This document shows positions 30,815-34,514 of a stretch of 34,514 nt of DNA, piece by piece (the first letter of the stretch is position 1; every line of letters begins with the position of its first letter). Under the pieces are notes generated by a model. That model was not told where the DNA came from, made no database searches, and saw only the letters and a list, made by a program, of their open reading frames with translations. The DNA is from an uncultured Pseudobutyrivibrio sp. (GTDB lineage: Bacteria > Bacillota > Clostridia > Lachnospirales > Lachnospiraceae): contig CACYLQ010000049.1 in the NCBI GenBank assembly GCA_902775195.1, forward strand, positions 1 through 34,514, read 5' to 3'. The position numbers and the translations under genes are program-made.

Positions 30815-30854
30815 GCGAGCACTGATCAAAGGGTACGCTGTGAGAGGTGCTCGC
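30815..30854 (+). other. Intercistronic stem-loop between binding protein and permeases
   Basis: GCGAGCAC (30815-30822) pairs with GTGCTCGC (30847-30854) around a 24-base loop, with no T-tract. Such structures often stabilise the upstream mRNA or partly stop transcription, giving more binding protein than permease. Confidence 0.5.
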
Positions 30855-30883
30855 TATATTTCTATCAAAATCGGGAGGAAAGT

Positions 30884-31801
30884 ATGACTAAGAAATCAAT
30901 AACCATGGCCGACTTTAAACGCCAAAGAGTGCTGATTGTCTGGGCTGTTGCAATTGTTATTTATGGCGTAATATTCCATTATCTACCACTTTGCGGATGG
31001 CTTATGGCATTCCAAAACTACAAACCAGTTACAGGTCTTTTACATTCAGAGTTTGTTGGATTAGACAAATTTAAATTATTATTTTCAGACGCAACATTCA
31101 TAAGAGTAATTCGAAATACTCTTGCAATGGGAGTTATCAATCTTGTTTCTACATTTGTAATGGCAATTTTATTCGCCATCCTGTTAAATGAAATGGCATT
31201 CAAGGGTGGAAAGAAAGTAGTTCAGACTATTTCTTATCTTCCACACTTCCTTTCTTGGATTATCGTTACTGGTATCCTTCATGATGCACTTTCAGGAACA
31301 GGTATTATTAATACACTTTTACTTCATTTTGGAGTGATTGATCAAGCAATCAATTTCTTTGCTCACGAAAAATACTTCTGGCCAATCGTAGCCTTCGCTA
31401 ATGTTTGGAAGGAAACAGGCTGGAATGCAATTATATATCTAGCAGCTATTACATCTATTGACCCATCACTTTATGAAGCAGCAGCTATTGACGGTGCTGG
31501 TAGATGGGCAAAAATTAAGAACGTAACACTTCCTGGTATCAAACCAACAATTATGATTCTTTTACTTATGAACGTTGGTAATGTACTTAATGCCGGATTT
31601 GAAATTCAGTACTTACTTGGAAATGGTCTAGTACAGAACGTATCACAGACAATTGATATCTACGTACTTAAATGGGGTATCAGCCAGGGTGATTATTCAA
31701 TCGGTACTGCAGCAGGTATTTTCAAGAGTCTTGTTTCTATTATTCTTATTGTGTTCTTTAACCACATTGCTAAGAAACACGGCGAAGAAAGACTATTCTA
31801 G
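30884..31801 (+). CDS. Sugar ABC transporter permease, LplB type (importer 2)
   Basis: The 305-residue CUT1 permease has six membrane segments and the EAA loop EAAAIDGAGRWAKIKNVTLP. ISYLPHFLSWIIVTG and VWKETGWNAIIYLAAITSID parallel the importer 1 permease, with which it is clearly paralogous. The start at 30884 follows GGGAGG by 6 bases; the longer ORF from a TTG at 30812 would read through the stem-loop and is rejected. Its stop overlaps the Shine-Dalgarno region of the next gene. Confidence 0.92.
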   Translation: MTKKSITMADFKRQRVLIVWAVAIVIYGVIFHYLPLCGWLMAFQNYKPVTGLLHSEFVGLDKFKLLFSDATFIRVIRNTLAMGVINLVSTFVMAILFAILLNEMAFKGGKKVVQTISYLPHFLSWIIVTGILHDALSGTGIINTLLLHFGVIDQAINFFAHEKYFWPIVAFANVWKETGWNAIIYLAAITSIDPSLYEAAAIDGAGRWAKIKNVTLPGIKPTIMILLLMNVGNVLNAGFEIQYLLGNGLVQNVSQTIDIYVLKWGISQGDYSIGTAAGIFKSLVSIILIVFFNHIAKKHGEERLF

Positions 31802-31867
31802 GAGGTGCACATTATGGATCAGACATTAAATATTACACGCACCGCTGGAAAAACCAAGGAGGTCGCT

Positions 31868-32770
31868 ATGACAAAAGCTAAAAAGCGTAAGAAAATTTCT
31901 AGTGCTGATTTAGCATTTAGAATTTGTAACGGCTTATTCATGATTATATTTGTTGTTGTTACACTTTATCCTGTACTCAACACTTTAGCAGTTTCATTAA
32001 ATGATGGTACTGATGCTCTTAGAGGTGGTATTTACCTTTGGCCTAGAGTGTTTACATGGAAAAACTATGAGACAGTTTTGTCTAAAGATAACCTTATTAC
32101 AGGTGCTGTCGTTACTGTAGCAAGAACTGTAATAGGTACTGCTCTTGCTCTTGTAACAAATGCCATACTTGCATTTATCGTTAGCCGTAAGGACTTTATC
32201 TTCGCTAAGCAGGTATCACTGTTTTGGGTAATTACAATGTATGTTAATGGTGGATTGATTCCAACCTTTCTTCTATTTAAATCCCTCGGTCTTACAAACA
32301 GCTTTGCTGTATATGTAATTCCTGGAATGCTTTCTGCCTTTAACATGTTAGTTATTAGAACCTATATGAGAGGTATTCCTGACAGTTTGGAAGAGTCTGC
32401 ACAGCTTGATGGAGCTGGCTATACAACAATCTTCCTAAAAATCATTTCTCCATTATGCAAGCCAGTTTATGCAACTGTTGCACTCTTCGTTGCTGTAGGA
32501 CAGTGGAACTCATGGTTCGATGCAATGCTTTATAACAGAATGGCATCACAGTATACAACTTTACAGTACGAGTTAATGAAGCTCCTTTCTTCAGTTTCTA
32601 ACCAGAGCTCATCAGCCGAGGCTATGAAGAACGCAGGTGAAGGTTCTGTAACTCCTACATCTGTAAGAGCAGCAGCAACTATCATAACAATGCTTCCAAT
32701 TATTTGTATTTATCCATTCTTACAGAAGTACTTTGTAACAGGACTTACACTTGGTGGTGTAAAGGAGTAA
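31868..32770 (+). CDS. Sugar ABC transporter permease, YtcP/LplC type (importer 2)
   Basis: The 300-residue permease has its first membrane segment at about residues 18-42, the EAA loop ESAQLDGAGYTTIFLKIISP and the family C terminus GLTLGGVKE. Two in-frame starts each have a good ribosome site: 31814 (GGAGG 8 bases upstream, overlapping the previous stop; 318 residues) and 31868 (AAGGAGGT 4-5 bases upstream; 300 residues). The shorter form fits the family, where the first helix starts near residue 15-20, and is chosen here, but the longer form may also be made. Confidence 0.85.
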   Translation: MTKAKKRKKISSADLAFRICNGLFMIIFVVVTLYPVLNTLAVSLNDGTDALRGGIYLWPRVFTWKNYETVLSKDNLITGAVVTVARTVIGTALALVTNAILAFIVSRKDFIFAKQVSLFWVITMYVNGGLIPTFLLFKSLGLTNSFAVYVIPGMLSAFNMLVIRTYMRGIPDSLEESAQLDGAGYTTIFLKIISPLCKPVYATVALFVAVGQWNSWFDAMLYNRMASQYTTLQYELMKLLSSVSNQSSSAEAMKNAGEGSVTPTSVRAAATIITMLPIICIYPFLQKYFVTGLTLGGVKE

Positions 32771-32773
32771 TAC

Positions 32774-33892
32774 ATGCGTAATGTTTTTTTAGAAATTGGT
32801 AAATCTCATGAGGAAATTGATGCTCGCGTAGAAGAGACATTTAATGAGATTTTTTATGGCAGTAATAATTTTTATGGCACCACAGAAGACGGTTCCATGG
32901 GATATCTCATCGATACGGGTAACAACGATACCCGTACCGAGGGAATCTCGTATGGCATGATGATGTGTGTCCAGCTTGACAAGAAAAAAGAATTCGACCA
33001 GCTATGGAACTGGGCAATGACAAACATGTATCTTGATCAGGGAGAAAATAAAGGATACTTCGCCTGGTCAGTGGCAACTGACGGAAATAAAAATGCTTTT
33101 GGACCAGCTCCTGACGGAGAGGAATTCTTTGCAATGTCACTCATTTTTGCAAGCAAGAGATGGGGTGATGGTGAAGGAAATTACAATTACAGCCATCAGG
33201 CAAAAGAGTTGCTTAGGACATGCATCCATCATGAAGAACTTTATGGTGGACACAATATGTGGACAGATGACGGTTTAATCAAGTTCGTACCTGGACTAGA
33301 TTTTACAGACCCCTCATATCATCTACCACATTTCTATGACTTATTTGCAGAAAATTGCTATGAAGAGGATAAGGAATTTTGGAAAAAGGCAGCAGCCGCA
33401 AGTAGAGCATACTTGAAGAAGGCGTGCCATCCAAAGACAGGTCTTTCAGCAGAATATAGCTACTATGATGGAAAGCCTTATCCAGACCACGAGCATTTCG
33501 GTGGACGTCATGATTGGTTTTACAGTGACGCATACCGCACAATTGCAAATTTAGGATTAGCTTATGAGTGGGAATCAAAAGATTCCGATTTTGATAAATT
33601 TTGCAGAGAGACTGCAAACAATTTACAACGCTTCTTCTTCACTCTTCCCTCTGATAAAAACAGAGGTATATATGAAATAGACGGCACTATCCTTGAAGGC
33701 AATGCTCTACATCCGGTAGGCTTGACTGCTACAATCGCTCAGGCGAGTTTAGCAGCGGATGGCGAGTACGCCTTACGTGCTGTCGAAGAATTTTGGAACA
33801 CACCACTTAGAACAGGAGAGCGCAGATACTACGACAATTGTCTGTATATGTTTGCCATGCTTGCTCTAAGCGGTAAGTACAAAGCCTATTAA
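32774..33892 (+). CDS. Glycoside hydrolase family 8, probable reducing-end xylose-releasing exo-oligoxylanase
   Basis: The 372-residue protein has no signal peptide and follows importer 2 after 3 bp, so it acts on imported oligosaccharides. GH8 features are TRTEGISYGMMM with catalytic acid Glu56, FGPAPDGEEFFAMSL with Asp114, TDPSYHLPHFYDLFA, and HDWFYSDAYRTIANL with Asp252 as candidate base. The short length and LPHFYDLFA segment resemble Rex enzymes (EC 3.2.1.156), which remove xylose from the reducing end of xylo-oligosaccharides, rather than secreted endoglucanases. Together with the GH3 and GH43 enzymes it would convert oligosaccharides to xylose. A terminator follows. Confidence 0.9.
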   Translation: MRNVFLEIGKSHEEIDARVEETFNEIFYGSNNFYGTTEDGSMGYLIDTGNNDTRTEGISYGMMMCVQLDKKKEFDQLWNWAMTNMYLDQGENKGYFAWSVATDGNKNAFGPAPDGEEFFAMSLIFASKRWGDGEGNYNYSHQAKELLRTCIHHEELYGGHNMWTDDGLIKFVPGLDFTDPSYHLPHFYDLFAENCYEEDKEFWKKAAAASRAYLKKACHPKTGLSAEYSYYDGKPYPDHEHFGGRHDWFYSDAYRTIANLGLAYEWESKDSDFDKFCRETANNLQRFFFTLPSDKNRGIYEIDGTILEGNALHPVGLTATIAQASLAADGEYALRAVEEFWNTPLRTGERRYYDNCLYMFAMLALSGKYKAY

Positions 33893-33903
33893 GTAAAATA
33901 TAG

Positions 33904-33930
33904 CCCACCGGCCGCCGCTGGTGGGTTTTT
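33904..33930 (+). terminator. Terminator of the importer 2-GH8 operon
   Basis: CCCACCGGC (33904-33912), loop CGCC, GCTGGTGGG (33917-33925) forms a 9-bp stem with one G-T wobble; a T5 tail follows. Confidence 0.88.
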
Positions 33931-33944
33931 CATTAAGTACAACC

Positions 33945-33971
33945 TTGCTGTAAAGTGCAAATTGTTATAAT
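33945..33971 (+). promoter_or_regulatory. Promoter of the DHH phosphoesterase gene
   Basis: TGT-TATAAT (33963-33971) is a perfect -10 with the extended TG. A TTGCTG (33945-33950) lies 15 bases upstream as a weak -35. Confidence 0.6.
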
Positions 33972-34008
33972 ATATAACGTATGAAGAGTTATTCGGAGGA
34001 TATATTTA

Positions 34009-34514
34009 ATGAGACTCTCCCAATTATTAGAGTTTGACAATATTATAGTTCAATGCCACAACAACCCAGATGCAGATGCCCTTGCATCTGGTTTTGCTGT
34101 GTTGAAATATTTTATTGAAAATGGCAAAAATGCCAAATTCATTTACGGCGGTAACTTTGAGGTAGCCAAAAGCAACCTTAAGCTTATGATTACTGATTTA
34201 GGCATAGATGTTAGTTACGTAAAGACTCAGGACAAGCTTGCAGAAATGTTAGGCTTGCCAGAGGGTGAAATACCAGAATTACTTGTTACAGTAGATGGCC
34301 AGTACGAAGAAGGAAATATCCAAAAGTTTGATGCAAAGAACATTGCTATTATCGACCATCATCAGGTTGAAGGTCCTCTTCCCGTACTTTCAGAGGTTAG
34401 GTCATATCAGGCCAGCTGCGCCACTATAGTATGGGATTTGCTTAGAACAGAGGGCATAGATGTTAACGAGGATATTAAGCTATCCACAGCCCTTTATTAT
34501 GGTCTTTTAACAGA
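34009..34514 (+). CDS. DHH-family phosphoesterase (nanoRNase/pAp phosphatase-like), 3'-truncated
   Basis: The frame opens at an ATG 8 bases after CGGAGGA and remains open to the window edge (168 residues visible). CHNNPDADALASGFAVLKYF carries the DHH-superfamily motif II, which binds catalytic metals. LLVTVDGQYEEG gives the next metal aspartate. IAIIDHHQVEGP is the DHH signature, followed by SYQASCATIVWDLL. Members hydrolyse short oligoribonucleotides, pAp or cyclic dinucleotides; the DHHA1 domain that would help separate these lies outside the window. Confidence 0.9.
   Translation, partial: MRLSQLLEFDNIIVQCHNNPDADALASGFAVLKYFIENGKNAKFIYGGNFEVAKSNLKLMITDLGIDVSYVKTQDKLAEMLGLPEGEIPELLVTVDGQYEEGNIQKFDAKNIAIIDHHQVEGPLPVLSEVRSYQASCATIVWDLLRTEGIDVNEDIKLSTALYYGLLT

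Overview
The window is low-GC Firmicutes DNA with strong Shine-Dalgarno sites, T-tailed terminators and TPP and FMN riboswitches. The gene set (YesMN-type two-component system, LplABC-type sugar importers, cytoplasmic GH3, GH43 and GH8 enzymes, a probable sigma-28 promoter) fits a motile, xylan-using Lachnospiraceae bacterium, probably of the Butyrivibrio/Pseudobutyrivibrio/Roseburia group. That placement is inference from gene content.

Layout: 1-714 is the 3' end of an FAD oxidoreductase with a ferredoxin-like tail. 770-3490 is unusual: a membrane-anchored alpha/beta hydrolase gene and an XRE-type HTH protein fused to a MotA/ExbB-like membrane domain lie between two arrays of short, strictly alternating inverted motifs. 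3536-4282 (minus) is a probable flagellar-regulon gene with a sigma-28-type promoter. 4492-6483 is an ispE, GntR regulator, DUF1934 operon. thiT (minus) has a TPP riboswitch. It is followed by hflX, a Na/Pi cotransporter with PhoU domain and Pho-box-like repeats, and ribU under an FMN riboswitch.

From 11481 to 33892 there is a xylo-oligosaccharide locus: a GntR regulator, importer 1 (two permeases and a binding lipoprotein), YesL-like protein, GH3, a frameshifted SGNH esterase, GH43, YesMN-type kinase and response regulator, importer 2 and a GH8 exo-oligoxylanase. None of the glycosidases has a signal peptide, so the inferred scheme is import of oligosaccharides followed by deacetylation and hydrolysis in the cytoplasm. 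No ABC ATPase is present, so a shared MsmK-type ATPase elsewhere is expected. Nearly the same palindrome lies at the GntR promoter and at the importer 1 promoter.

The locus is interrupted at 16092-19670 by an AT-richer five-gene operon: three small helical proteins, a lipoprotein, and a lipase-fold protein with its catalytic domain at the N terminus and a hydrophobic/helical C terminus. This matches the organisation of the type VII-secreted TslA reverse-arranged lipase toxins with helper and immunity proteins. A 103-bp exact repeat lies directly upstream of it; its other copy overlaps the 3' end of thiT. Both copies start at the foot of a terminator-like hairpin. The window ends inside a DHH-family phosphoesterase gene.
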